Notes under the pieces: generated by a model | Database searches by the model: none | What the model was told of the DNA's origin: nothing | What the model saw: the letters and a program-made list of their open reading frames with translations, nothing else | Position numbers and translations under genes: made by a program | From: Streptomyces sp. | GTDB taxonomy: Bacteria; Actinomycetota; Actinomycetes; Streptomycetales; Streptomycetaceae | Direction of reading: 5' to 3' | DNA: 64,000 nt | Assembly: GCF_031181555.1 (NCBI RefSeq) | Contig: NZ_JAPSKQ010000004.1 | Span: forward strand, 1 to 64,000 | Shown here: positions 20,615 to 30,146 of the stretch, one piece after another | Layout of the letters: each line of letters begins with the position of its first letter | Numbering within the stretch: position 1 is the stretch's first letter

Positions 20615-23600
20615 TCACCCGCTCGCCGGCGCGGGCCGCTTGAACATGCGTGTCGCCGTGATCTCGCTGTGCGCCTCCACCGCCGGGTCCTGCTGGGGCA
20701 GGCCGGGCCGGAGGTGTTCCTCCACGCTGATGTACTTCAGGCCGGCCCGGAGATCGGCGTCGTTGCGCAGCCGGATGACCAGGGGGAACTCCGCGAGCGC
20801 CGTCGTGTCGAACAGGCCCGTGGTGTACAGCAGTTGCACACCGAGCGCGTCGGCGACCGCCCGCTGGAGCTCCAGCAGATAGGTGGCGTTGGCGCGGCCG
20901 ATGGGGTTGTCGAGGAACAGGGTGCCCGCGTGCCGGTGCTTGTCCCGGCCCCGGTCGTTGGACCGCAGGGCGGCCATCGTGCAGTACAGGGCGATGGCCG
21001 CGGTGAGCAGCTGACCGCCGGAGAACACGTCGCCCATCTGCCCCACGGGGACGCGCTCGGCGCGCAGCACCGCATCGGGCTTGAGGATCTCCACGGCGAC
21101 GCCCTTCGGCTGGAGGGCGGCGGCCACGCCGCGCAGCAGCAGGGACATGCCGTCGCGCCGCAGGTCGGAGTTCTTCTTGACGGCCGACCTGGTCGCCTCG
21201 TCGATGACCTCGCCGAGCCGCTCGGTGAGCGTGGCCTGGTCGGGCTCCTCGAAACGGATGCGCAGGAACTCCTGCCCGGACCACTCGCCGAGCCCCTCGG
21301 GCAGCCGGGAGAGCCGCTGGGCGGAGCGCAGGGTGGCGAGGGCCGACTCCACGAGTCCTCTGAGCCGGTCCACGATGGAGTCGCGGTTCCGTTCCAGTTG
21401 CTCCAGCTCGTCGGTGAGGACGCGCAGCCGGGGCGCGAAGGCGTCCGCCCACTTCTGGGCGTGCTCGGGCAGTGCGGAGGCGGGCAGCTCGCGGATCTGC
21501 TGCCGCGCGGGGGTGCGGACCTGCTCGTAGCGCGTGGAGTTGGCGTGCCGGACGAGGACGTCGCTCGCCTCGCGCACGGCGGACTCGGCGGCGGACAGGT
21601 CCGCGGCGCAGCCGCGCAGCGAGCGGCGGGCCTCGGCGGCGGACTGCCGGGCCTCCTCCAGGCTGCCCGGGTAGGTCTCGGGCTGCTCCCGTTCCTCCTC
21701 GGGGGCGTGCTCGCGCAGCAGGTCACGGAGCATGGCCGCGATCTCGTCGAAGCCGCCGGCCGCGTCCTCGGCGGCGCGGTGCGCCTCGAGCAGTTCGGCG
21801 TGGGCCTCCCGGGCCTGGCTCAACGCCTCGCTGCGGGAGGCGAGTTCGGCCGTGGCGGTGCGCAGGAGGGCCTGTGCGTGCTCGGCGTCGCGCGGCACCA
21901 GCTCGTCGGGCAGCTCGGTGTGCGCCTCGCCGTTCTCGGGCGCGAGCCGCTCGGCCTCGCCGCGCAGCCGTCCGAGCTGCTCGCTCGCGCTGGACATGCG
22001 CGTCTCCAGGAGCTGCACCAGCTCCTCGGCGCGGGCGGCAGCGGCCTGGCGACTGGGCCCGTCGGAGCCGTCGGGCGACTGGAGCAACTGCTCCGCGCGG
22101 GTACGGACCTTGTTGCTGAGCCGGTCCAGTTCGGCGCGGGCCGCGCTCTCGTCGCTCTCCGCGCGGGCCTGTTCGGCGCGCAGATCGGCGCCGACACCGA
22201 CCTTCTCGTACACCTGGGACGCGGCCCGGTACGCCTCGCGCAGGGCGGGCAGCGACGCCTGCGGCGCCTCGGCGCCGTCCTCGGGCACGTCGTCGGGGGC
22301 ACCCGCGATCTCGGAGCGCTCGGCGCGCAGCGCACGCGCGGTGCGCCGGGCGTCGTCGGCGGCGCGCTGGGCACCGCGCCGGTCCTCGTCCGCGGCACGC
22401 GCGCGTTCCAGGCAGGCCTGGGCACGGGCCTCCGCCTCGGCCGCGTCGTCGGCCAGTTCGCGCAGTTTGACCTGCCAGCCGGCCCGTTCGCGCAGCCGGA
22501 ACGCGAGTCCGGCGAGGGCGTCGGCGGCGCGCCGGGCCTTCTGCGCGGCCTCCTGCCGCTCGTCACGGACCCGGGCGGCCTCGGCGGCGGCCTCCTCGGC
22601 CTCCGCGCGTACGGTGCGCGCCTCGGCCAGCTCGGCCTCCGCCTCCTCGGCGAACAGCCGCGCCTCGTGCGCCGCCCGCGCCAGCTCGGTGAGCCGGCCG
22701 GCCGGGCAGCCGGTGCGCCAGGAGGCGAGCCGCGCCGCGAGTTCGCGGTCCTTGCCGAGCCGGGCGGCGAGCGCCCGGATCTCCTCGTCCCGCGCGGTCG
22801 CCCGCGCGCGCAGCGCCTGCCGTTCTTCGTCGGCCGCGTGCTCGTCGTGCATGGCCGGGTTCGGCGGGACGAGGAAGACGTCCCCGGTGTCCGCGTCCGG
22901 CGCCGGGGTCGGGGCGAGCAGGGCGGCGGCCGTGCCGACGGCGACGGCGGACCGGGGCAGCAGGGCGGCGTCGCTCAGCGCCTCGCGGGCGCGGACGTGG
23001 GAGTCCGGGTCGGTGATGATGACGCCGTCGACGAGCTCGGGCCGGGCGGCCAGCACACGCGCGTGGTCGGCGGGGTCGACGGCCTGGGCGAGGTAGCGCC
23101 AGCCGGGCAGGGCCGGGATGCCGTGCTCGCCGAGGAACTCGACGGTCGCCAGCACGTCCGGGCCGGGCGGCAGCAGCCCGCCGTCACCGAGGGCGCCGAG
23201 GATGCGGGCGTCGTCGGCGGCGGCGGTGCGCAGCTCGAACAGCTGCCGCTCGGCGGAGGAGACCGCGTCGTCGAGCAGTTCGCGCAGGTCGTCGGCGAAG
23301 CGGTCGAGTTCCTCGGCGGTGAGGACGCCGTCGGCCGGGGTGCCGCTCGGTCCGGCGTCCGTGTCGTCCGTGCCGTGCCGGGGCCGCGGGACCGACGGTC
23401 GTGGAGCGGTGCCGGTCAGGCTCAGCAGCTCCGCCAGCCGCTCCTCGGCGGCGAGGGACTCGGCGGTGCGGCGCTCGCCCTCGTGGGCGCGCTCGGCAGC
23501 CGTGGCCGCGTCCGCCGCGCGGGCCGCGGTCAGCTCCGCGCGGCTCTCGGCGGCGGCCGCCTCGCGCGCGTGCTCACCGGCCCGGTGGGACGCCTCGCGG

Positions 23601-25255
23601 GCGAAGTCCCAGGCCGCGACCGCGGTCTTCTCGGCGTCGCTGGCCGCGAGGGCGGCCCGGGCGGGGTCGGCGTCGGGAGCACTGTCGTCGAGCCAGCCGG
23701 CCCGGACCGCCTCGGCGGTCTCCTGCTCGACCTCGGTGAGGCGCTGTCGCAGGTGCCCGATCTCGCTGCGGGCCCGCTGCGCCTCGGTGGCGGCGGCGGT
23801 GGAGTCGCGGTAGGCGGCGTCGCTGACCTCCTGGAGGGCGGCGGACCGCTCCTCCTCCTCGTTGGCGAGGCTCTCTGCGTTCTGCGCGGCGGCGTGCAGG
23901 GCGCGGACGAGGTCGACGGCGGCCTGGGCGCGCGCGGCCAGCGCGGGCGCCGCGTCCCGCTCGGCCTCCTGGATCGCGGCGGACACGCGCGCGACGCGGT
24001 CGGCGGCGGCGCGGTGGCGCAGCACGGCCTCGGCGGCCTGCCAGGCCGCGTACAGCGTGCGCGCGTCGGCGAGTTCGCGCTTCTGGGCGGCGGCGGACTT
24101 CTCGGCGGCGGCGAGCGCCAGGGAGGCGTGCCGGTAGGCGAGTTCCGCGGAGATCAGGGCGCTGCGCTCACGGGCCGCCTCGGCATGGGTGACGGCGTAC
24201 GCGGCGGCGGTGACCCGCTGCGCCAGGTCGGCCGCGCGGACGCGTTCCTGGGCGCCGCGCGCGGAGAGCCGGCGGGCCAGGGTGCGGGTGCGGCGCTCGG
24301 CGGCGGTGTGGATCTCCCGTGCGCGGGTGCGGGCGTCGGCGGCCTCGACGATCCGGCCGAGGAGGTCGACGGATCCCGCGGTGAAGTCCCGTTCGGCGAT
24401 CAGCTCGGCGCGTCGGCCCAGCTTGTTGCCGAAACCGCTGACCAGGTCGGCGAGCCCGTCGGTGTCCCGGGTGTCGGTGACGGCGCGCAGCAGCAGGTCG
24501 GTGAAGTCGGAGTCCTTCTTGACGGCGAAGAGACCGGCGGCCTCGCCCTCGTCGGCGTTCATCTCCCGCTGGTAGCGGAAGAGTTCGGGGTCGAGTCCCA
24601 GCTCGCCGAGGTGTTCGGTCCAGCGCTCGTGGATCTCCTCCCAGTGCACCTCGAGGTGCGGGTAGGTCCTGCCCGCCTCGGTGAGGGCGTCCCGGAAGCC
24701 CTTCATGGTGCGGCGCCGTCCCCGCGCGCCCGACTGGCCCTCGACGGGCGGCCGTACGGCCGTGGACTCGGCGACGGGCAGGTTGTCGAGGCTGAGGCCG
24801 GGACCGGGGCGGAAGGAGTACCAGGCCTCGGCGAACTTCCGCGGGTCGTTGGAGACCTGGCGGCCCCGCCACTCGCTGACCTTGCCGACGACGACGCACT
24901 CGCCGGTCTGTACGTGCTGCCACTCCAGCGCCACATGGCCGCAGTCGTCGGCGAGCAGGAACTTGCGCAGGACGCCGGAGCTGGCACCGCCGAGGGTGTT
25001 GCGGTGGCCCGGGAGCATCACGGAGAAGATCAGCTTCAGCAGGACGGACTTGCCGCCGCCGTTCTCCAGGAAGAGCACGCCGGCGGGCGCGGGCCGGCGC
25101 GGCGGGCCGACGGGCTCCTCCTCGAAGAACTCCGCCTGCGTCGGCGCGGGGTCGGGCACGGCCTCGCCCACACCGCGCAGGTCAAGCACGGTGTCGGCGT
25201 AGCGCGCACCGGCGGGCCCGATGGAGTAGAGGCGGACCCGGGACAGCTCGTACAT
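20615..25255 (-). CDS. SMC-like ATPase of a MukB/MksB/JetC-type condensin complex
   Basis: The 1546-residue protein has the SMC layout: an N-terminal ATPase half, a long Ala/Glu/Arg-rich coiled coil (about 300-650), a central folded hinge region (about 680-840, containing LPGWRYLAQAVDPADH), a second coiled coil (about 860-1330), and a C-terminal ATPase half. The ABC signature VFSGGQ lies at 1410-1415. The P-loop reads LENGGGKS (63-70), lacking the usual first Gly. Walker B reads LFLDNP, with Asn1450 where the catalytic Glu is normally found. The gene follows two smaller genes with 36- and 133-base gaps. Family-level call: MukBEF/MksBEF/Wadjet superfamily. Likely roles are chromosome organisation or defence against plasmids, but the role is not established here. 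Confidence 0.8.
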   Translation of the reverse strand: MYELSRVRLYSIGPAGARYADTVLDLRGVGEAVPDPAPTQAEFFEEEPVGPPRRPAPAGVLFLENGGGKSVLLKLIFSVMLPGHRNTLGGASSGVLRKFLLADDCGHVALEWQHVQTGECVVVGKVSEWRGRQVSNDPRKFAEAWYSFRPGPGLSLDNLPVAESTAVRPPVEGQSGARGRRRTMKGFRDALTEAGRTYPHLEVHWEEIHERWTEHLGELGLDPELFRYQREMNADEGEAAGLFAVKKDSDFTDLLLRAVTDTRDTDGLADLVSGFGNKLGRRAELIAERDFTAGSVDLLGRIVEAADARTRAREIHTAAERRTRTLARRLSARGAQERVRAADLAQRVTAAAYAVTHAEAARERSALISAELAYRHASLALAAAEKSAAAQKRELADARTLYAAWQAAEAVLRHRAAADRVARVSAAIQEAERDAAPALAARAQAAVDLVRALHAAAQNAESLANEEEERSAALQEVSDAAYRDSTAAATEAQRARSEIGHLRQRLTEVEQETAEAVRAGWLDDSAPDADPARAALAASDAEKTAVAAWDFAREASHRAGEHAREAAAAESRAELTAARAADAATAAERAHEGERRTAESLAAEERLAELLSLTGTAPRPSVPRPRHGTDDTDAGPSGTPADGVLTAEELDRFADDLRELLDDAVSSAERQLFELRTAAADDARILGALGDGGLLPPGPDVLATVEFLGEHGIPALPGWRYLAQAVDPADHARVLAARPELVDGVIITDPDSHVRAREALSDAALLPRSAVAVGTAAALLAPTPAPDADTGDVFLVPPNPAMHDEHAADEERQALRARATARDEEIRALAARLGKDRELAARLASWRTGCPAGRLTELARAAHEARLFAEEAEAELAEARTVRAEAEEAAAEAARVRDERQEAAQKARRAADALAGLAFRLRERAGWQVKLRELADDAAEAEARAQACLERARAADEDRRGAQRAADDARRTARALRAERSEIAGAPDDVPEDGAEAPQASLPALREAYRAASQVYEKVGVGADLRAEQARAESDESAARAELDRLSNKVRTRAEQLLQSPDGSDGPSRQAAAARAEELVQLLETRMSSASEQLGRLRGEAERLAPENGEAHTELPDELVPRDAEHAQALLRTATAELASRSEALSQAREAHAELLEAHRAAEDAAGGFDEIAAMLRDLLREHAPEEEREQPETYPGSLEEARQSAAEARRSLRGCAADLSAAESAVREASDVLVRHANSTRYEQVRTPARQQIRELPASALPEHAQKWADAFAPRLRVLTDELEQLERNRDSIVDRLRGLVESALATLRSAQRLSRLPEGLGEWSGQEFLRIRFEEPDQATLTERLGEVIDEATRSAVKKNSDLRRDGMSLLLRGVAAALQPKGVAVEILKPDAVLRAERVPVGQMGDVFSGGQLLTAAIALYCTMAALRSNDRGRDKHRHAGTLFLDNPIGRANATYLLELQRAVADALGVQLLYTTGLFDTTALAEFPLVIRLRNDADLRAGLKYISVEEHLRPGLPQQDPAVEAHSEITATRMFKRPAPASG

Positions 25256-25291
25256 GGCGGACTCTCGTAAGGCTTCGTGAAACGGCGGAGT

Positions 25292-26173
25292 TCAGGAGGA
25301 GTGGAACGGCAGGCCGGCGTCGGCGACGAGCTCCAGGGCGTCGGCGTCCTCGGGGGGCAGCAGGGTGGGCGTGCCGTCGGTGACCGGGACGACGCCCAGT
25401 TCCAGCAGCTCGGCCATGGCGGCGCTGCCCGCCATGTCGCGCACCTGGAGCTGGTAGCGGGCCGTGGTGCGGTACGTGCCGCCGTTGTCGTCGCCGGTGC
25501 GCTGCAGGAAGCCGGAGTCGGTGAGGAAGGCGACGGCCTTGGCGACGATGCCGGTGGTCGATCCCGCGAGCCGGCGCGCGTCCTTGGTGGCTCCGGTCGC
25601 GCTGCGTCTGGCCCAGATCCGCCAGGCGGCCTCCAGGCCGGGGGCGTCGCTGACCGGGTCGGTGTTCTCGCCCTGTTCCGCGGCCCGCTCCTCCAGCCGG
25701 TGGCAGGCCTGGCGCACGAAGGCGTCGACGCCGTTGACCGTGACGCGCCCGATGTAGCCGTCGTCGGCGAGGTCCTCCGGGCGCGGGAAGGCCATGGCGG
25801 CGACGGCGAGATGGGCGAGTCCGTGCAGGAACCGGTCACTGCCGTCGGCGGAGGCGCGCCGCGCGTAGTCGCCCATGCGCACCGCGAACACGGAGTCCTC
25901 GGCGGCGGTCACGGCCATCCCCGCGCGCGGGGACACCTCCAGCACGATCAGTCCGAGGCCGGTGGCCACGGCGTCGGCGAGCCGCGCGAACGGCGGGTCC
26001 TCGCGGTAGCGGCGCAGCAGGTCCGCGTACTCCTGGTCGCGGGCCGGCTGGAGCTTGGGCTGGAGGCCGAAGGCGACGAGCCGCGCCGCGTCGGCGGCGT
26101 CGGCGGGCGTGACGGCGGCACCGGCCGGTGTGGCTCCGGCCTCCGGCTCACTCCACTCGACGTGCTCGGTCAC
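25292..26173 (-). CDS. Probable MksE/JetB-like subunit of the SMC complex (293 aa)
   Basis: A soluble 293-residue protein encoded between the kleisin-like and SMC-like genes, where MukE/MksE/JetB subunits sit in related operons. Such winged-helix (KITE-type) dimers bind the kleisin and DNA. A helix-rich C-terminal part (TTGIVAKAVAFLTDSGFL followed by a short strand region) is compatible with a winged helix. I base the assignment mainly on gene order and size, because the family diverges strongly in sequence. The start is GTG at 26173 after AAGGAG. Confidence 0.6.
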   Translation of the reverse strand: MTEHVEWSEPEAGATPAGAAVTPADAADAARLVAFGLQPKLQPARDQEYADLLRRYREDPPFARLADAVATGLGLIVLEVSPRAGMAVTAAEDSVFAVRMGDYARRASADGSDRFLHGLAHLAVAAMAFPRPEDLADDGYIGRVTVNGVDAFVRQACHRLEERAAEQGENTDPVSDAPGLEAAWRIWARRSATGATKDARRLAGSTTGIVAKAVAFLTDSGFLQRTGDDNGGTYRTTARYQLQVRDMAGSAAMAELLELGVVPVTDGTPTLLPPEDADALELVADAGLPFHSS

Positions 26174-26306
26174 GGTTTCGGCTCCTTGCTCTTGAAAACA
26201 ACGGTGCGGTCGGCTCCTCCGGGGGCGCGGGGCGGGGTCGATCGCGGCCCCGCCGCGTGGGCCCGGCCGGCCCCCGCGGACTCGCGGCCGTCCTTCTGCG
26301 GAACCA

Positions 26307-27833
26307 TCACGCCGCCTCCGTCCGGTCCGCCGCCATCCCCGCCGCGTCCAGCAGCGCCGTGCCGACGATGAGGTCGGCCCCGCCGAACTCGGGGTCGTCG
26401 AGTTCGGTGCCGTCGTCCACGGCGAACAGCAGCTTCCGCTCGCCCTGGCGGTAGGCGGTGCCGACCGGCGGGCTGGCGGCGTGGATCGCCAGCAGGGCGA
26501 CCAGATAAGGCAGTTCGGGGTCCTGGCGGCGCGCGTCGGCGAGCAGTCCGGACAGCCGGCGCGGTGCGTCGGCCGGCAGGTCCAGCAGCGCCGTGGCGGC
26601 CGCCAGCTGCTCCTCGCTGAAGCGGCTGTCGTCCGGTGTGGCGATGAGGTCGGGCTCCGGCATCTCGGCGCCGAGGTGCTCCCGCTCCACGGGCGGCGTC
26701 AGCAGGATCTCGACGAGGTCGGCGACCCGGACGGACACCGGGGTGCGCAGTCCGGTGCCGTGGGCGAAGAAGGCGCCGGTGACCCGGGCCGCCTGCTCCA
26801 CGGGCAGCGGCAGCAGGGGCGCCAGGAGATGGCCGTACAGGTCCGTGCCCGATGCGGCCGTGGGGGTGGCGAAGGCCTGCCGGTCCTGCTCGGCGCGGAA
26901 CAGCGGGCCGGCCTCCAGCAGCCGGGACTGCAGCTGCGTGTGCCGCCGGATGCAGTCCTTGACGATGTCCACCAGCTCGGCGGCCCGCCGCTTGTGCTCG
27001 GGGTCCTCGGACTCGTCGCGGGCCTTGCGGATGTTGGTGAGGATCGCGTTCTCGTGGCGGTACCGGTCCGCCACGTGCTCCAGGGCCTCGGCGATCATGT
27101 CGGGTACGGCGCTCAGCCAGTCCACCGCGCGCACGTTGCGCCGGGTGGCCTCCAGCGCCCGGCGCAGGGTCTCGGAGTACTGCACGGTCCGGTAGCGGGC
27201 CTGTTCCGCGGCGAGCTGGGCGTCGGCGAGCCGGCCGCGGCTGATCAGCACCTCCAGCTTGACCTCGGCGGCGATCTGCGCGCTGGTGACGTCGGTGTCC
27301 AGGGCGCCGACCAGGACGTTGACGGCCTCGTCGGTGGTCCGCAGGTACACCGTGCCGCCGGGGCCGGGGACCTCCTCGATCAGCTTGAAGTCGTAGTCGC
27401 GGCGCACATAGGTGCCGTCCGCTTCGAACACGCCGTACACCGCGCGGAAGCCGCGGTCGACGCTGCCGACGTTGATCAGGTTCTCCAGGACCCAGCGGGC
27501 CACCCGCTCGTGCTCGGCGGCGGAACGGCGCGGGGCCTGGGCGGCGATGCGCGGGACGAGCCGGGCGACGATCTGGTCGTGGTCCGCGCCCGTGTCGAAG
27601 TCCATGTTCAGCGTGACGAGGTCGATGGCGGCCAGGGCGATCTCCGCCATGCCGTACACCGAGTACTCACCGGCCAGGTTGGCCTTGCGCGCGTCCAGGT
27701 CGTGCAGCGGCGCGGTGCAGGCGAGCGCGCGCAGCCGACGTGCCAGCCCTTCGTCGGCGGCCGGGCCCGGCGCGGGCCGCGGCCCCGCGCTGAGCTGGGG
27801 CGGAGCACTGTCCGTCGATGCAGGCGAAGTCAC
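26307..27833 (-). CDS. Probable MksF/JetA-like kleisin subunit of the SMC complex (508 aa)
   Basis: The first gene of the three-gene SMC operon. The 508-residue protein is largely helical and predicted soluble. It has a disordered Pro/Ala-rich start, an N-terminal helical domain (ANLAGEYSVYGMAEIALAAI), and a long helical middle (RYRTVQYSETLRRALEATRR to NAILTNIRKARDE) of the kind that forms the kleisin four-helix contact with an SMC neck. A C-terminal winged-helix-like part follows. Position, size and architecture fit MukF/MksF/JetA; direct sequence identity to a named family is not something I can confirm by eye. The start is GTG at 27833. Confidence 0.6.
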   Translation of the reverse strand: MTSPASTDSAPPQLSAGPRPAPGPAADEGLARRLRALACTAPLHDLDARKANLAGEYSVYGMAEIALAAIDLVTLNMDFDTGADHDQIVARLVPRIAAQAPRRSAAEHERVARWVLENLINVGSVDRGFRAVYGVFEADGTYVRRDYDFKLIEEVPGPGGTVYLRTTDEAVNVLVGALDTDVTSAQIAAEVKLEVLISRGRLADAQLAAEQARYRTVQYSETLRRALEATRRNVRAVDWLSAVPDMIAEALEHVADRYRHENAILTNIRKARDESEDPEHKRRAAELVDIVKDCIRRHTQLQSRLLEAGPLFRAEQDRQAFATPTAASGTDLYGHLLAPLLPLPVEQAARVTGAFFAHGTGLRTPVSVRVADLVEILLTPPVEREHLGAEMPEPDLIATPDDSRFSEEQLAAATALLDLPADAPRRLSGLLADARRQDPELPYLVALLAIHAASPPVGTAYRQGERKLLFAVDDGTELDDPEFGGADLIVGTALLDAAGMAADRTEAA

Positions 27834-27938
27834 GGTTCACAGACTAGGTCCTCGGTCTGACAACGGCCCAAACGAGGCAGGTGCGCCCCGGCGGCACGGT
27901 TGTCACACCCGTGTTCCGCCGCCGCGGACCGCCGTGGC

Positions 27939-28643
27939 TCAGCCGCCCTGCCCGTCCTCCCCGACCCGGCGCCGGTACACCTCCACCACCCGCTCCAGCG
28001 AGACGTCGAGGTACGCCGCGAGCAGTTGCTCGGCCTTCTCCCGGTCACCGGCCTGCAGCGCCTGGAGGATCTCGGCGTTCCGCGCGATGTACGGCTCGTG
28101 CAGCCGCCTGGGCTCGTCCACCACGTGGAAGGCGAGCCGCAGTTCGGCGAAGACGCTGCGCATCAGTTCGTCGGTGCGTTCGCTGGCGGCGAGGGCCACC
28201 AGCTCCCGGTGGAAGTGGATGTTGGCCGTACCCACACCTTTCCAGTCACCTTCGCGCGCCGCCCGGCGGCCCTCCTCCACCACCTCGGCGAGCGCGTCCA
28301 GTCCGTACGGAGGCTCGCCGAGGCCGCGCACGACGGCGCACTCGACGAGCCGCCGGGTGCGGTAGATGTCCTCGACGTCCTCGACGGTCAGCACCCGGAC
28401 GAACACGCCCCGGTTCAACTCGTGGACGAGCAGCCGCTCGTGCGTGAGCAGCCGGAACGCCTCGCGCAGCGTGTTGCGGGAAACCCCCAGCGCCCCGCCG
28501 ATGCTGTCCTCCGACAGCCGTGTCCCGGGCGGGAAGTACCCCTCGGCGATCCGGCTCCTGAGGATGTCCGAGACCCGCTCGGCCGTGCTGGTACGGCCCA
28601 GCAGGGCACGGTCGTCGGCCAGTCCCCTCAGCTCCTCTGCCAT
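27939..28643 (-). CDS. GntR-family regulator, FadR/FCD subfamily
   Basis: The 234-residue protein has an N-terminal winged helix ([40 protein letters not shown]) and a C-terminal all-helical FCD ligand-binding domain. Metal-ligand-type residues are visible in [10 protein letters not shown] and the [11 protein letters not shown] region. It is divergent from the MFS/D-glutamate-cyclase/pxpABC operon, with a perfect palindrome in the shared region. It most likely represses that operon and responds to a pathway acid such as 5-oxoproline or glutamate (inference). It lies 105 bases upstream of the SMC operon on the same strand, so read-through is possible. Confidence 0.9.
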   Translation of the reverse strand: MAEELRGLADDRALLGRTSTAERVSDILRSRIAEGYFPPGTRLSEDSIGGALGVSRNTLREAFRLLTHERLLVHELNRGVFVRVLTVEDVEDIYRTRRLVECAVVRGLGEPPYGLDALAEVVEEGRRAAREGDWKGVGTANIHFHRELVALAASERTDELMRSVFAELRLAFHVVDEPRRLHEPYIARNAEILQALQAGDREKAEQLLAAYLDVSLERVVEVYRRRVGEDGQGG

Positions 28644-28691
28644 GCCCGGAATTCAATCGCACACGGAAGGACGTGACAACACGGGTATTGA

Positions 28692-28710
28692 AGGATCGTT
28701 CAACGATCCT
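28692..28710. promoter_or_regulatory. Perfect palindromic operator of the divergent GntR/FCD regulator
   Basis: AGGATCGTT-C-AACGATCCT is a perfect 9-1-9 inverted repeat. It contains TCGTTCAACGA, matching the FadR-subfamily pattern TNGT-N3-ACNA. It sits in the spacer between a promoter-like TTGAAG (28688-28693) and TACCGT (28712-28717), 18 bases apart and directed to the MFS/pxp operon. Binding there would block polymerase. Confidence 0.75.
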
Positions 28711-28826
28711 CTACCGTGCTCGGCACGGCGTCGCCTCCCGGCCTCGGGGCGCCGACCGCTTCCGCACCACGGCACGGCACGGCTCATCTCTTCCCGCACC
28801 CTCCGTCCTCCCACTGCGAGGTGCCC

Positions 28827-30146
28827 ATGAGCACGACCCCTCCACCGCAGGCCCTGACCGACCGACCACGCCCCGCGCGGACCGGACGCGCCGGCGACGA
28901 CGGAGCGTTCGGCTGGCTGCGTGCGCTGGGACCGCGCGGCCGGCGCGCCTTCGGCGGCGCGTTCGGCGGTTACGCCCTGGACTCGTACGACTACTTCACG
29001 CTGCCGCTGACCATGGTCGCGCTGTCCGCGTACTTCGGTCTGAACAGCGGCCAGACCGGCCTGCTCACGACCGTCACGCTGGTGGTCTCCGCGGTCGGCG
29101 GTGCCCTCGCCGGCGTGCTGGCGGACCGCGTCGGCCGGGTGAAGGCGCTGCTGCTGACGGTGATCACGTACGCGGTGTTCACCGTGGCCTGCGGCTTCGC
29201 GCCCAACTACGAGACGCTGCTGGTGTTCCGGGCCCTCCAGGGCCTCGGCTTCGGCGGCGAGTGGGCGGTCGGCGCCATCCTGGTCGCCGAGTACGCGAGC
29301 GCCAGGCACCGGGGCCGCACCCTCGGCGCGGTCCAGAGCTCCTGGGCCGTGGGCTGGGCGCTGGCCGTGATCGTGTACACGATGATCTTCTCGTTCGTCG
29401 ACGACGATCTGGCCTGGCGCGTGATGTTCTGGACCGGTGCGCTGCCGGCGCTGCTCGTCGTGTGGGTGCGGCGCAGTGTGCGGGACGCGCCCGAGGCGGC
29501 CGCCGCGCGGGAGAAGAGCGCCCACCGGGGCTCGTTCGCGGCGATCTTCCGGCCGGGCCGGGAGGGAGCGCCGGGGCTGCTGCGCACCACGCTCTTCGCC
29601 GTGCTGCTCTCCACCGGCGTGCAGGGCGGTTACTACACCCTGGCCACCTGGGTTCCGACCTATCTGAAGACGGAGCGCGACCTGTCGGTCGTCGGCACCG
29701 GCGGCTATCTGACGTTCCTGATCTCGGGTGCCTTCATCGGCTACCTGACCGGCGGCCACCTCACCGACCGGCTGGGCCGCCGGCGCAACATCTGGCTCTT
29801 CGCCCTGCTGTCGGCGATCTGCATCGTCGCGTACACGAACATCCCGAGCGGTGCGAACACCCTGGTGCTCGTGCTCGGGTTCCCGCTCGGGTTCTGCATG
29901 TCGGCGATCTTCAGCGGCTTCGGCTCCTATCTGAGCGAGCTGTACCCGACGGCGGTGCGCGGCACGGGACAGGGCTTCACGTACAACACCGGACGTGCCG
30001 TGGGCGCCGTCTTCCCCACGACCGTGGGCTTCCTCGCCGGCAGCTGGGGCGTGGGCGGGGCGCTGGTCTTCGGCGCGATCGGCTACGGCCTGGCGGCCCT
30101 GGCGCTGCTGGGGCTGCCGGAGACGCGCGGAAAGGAACTGGAGTGA
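28827..30146 (+). CDS. MFS transporter, metabolite:H+ symporter type
   Basis: The 439-residue protein has about 12 membrane segments and the MFS motif A-like [14 protein letters not shown] plus [13 protein letters not shown] in the second half. The [14 protein letters not shown] segment resembles organic-acid symporters of the SHS/AAHS/MHS groups. The ATG at 28827 follows GAGGTG. As first gene of an operon with a D-glutamate-cyclase-like gene and pxpABC, a good guess is uptake of 5-oxoproline or a related acid. Bacillus uses a different (NRAMP-like) transporter at the matching place. Its stop codon overlaps the next start by four bases. Confidence 0.88.
   Translation: MSTTPPPQALTDRPRPARTGRAGDDGAFGWLRALGPRGRRAFGGAFGGYALDSYDYFTLPLTMVALSAYFGLNSGQTGLLTTVTLVVSAVGGALAGVLADRVGRVKALLLTVITYAVFTVACGFAPNYETLLVFRALQGLGFGGEWAVGAILVAEYASARHRGRTLGAVQSSWAVGWALAVIVYTMIFSFVDDDLAWRVMFWTGALPALLVVWVRRSVRDAPEAAAAREKSAHRGSFAAIFRPGREGAPGLLRTTLFAVLLSTGVQGGYYTLATWVPTYLKTERDLSVVGTGGYLTFLISGAFIGYLTGGHLTDRLGRRRNIWLFALLSAICIVAYTNIPSGANTLVLVLGFPLGFCMSAIFSGFGSYLSELYPTAVRGTGQGFTYNTGRAVGAVFPTTVGFLAGSWGVGGALVFGAIGYGLAALALLGLPETRGKELE

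Noticed and set aside
20669-25270. A 1533-codon open frame on the plus strand opposite the SMC-like gene
   Set aside because: It is a shadow of the real gene: Gly/Val/Leu-rich composition, no motifs, no ribosome binding site. The minus-strand frame shows clear SMC motifs.
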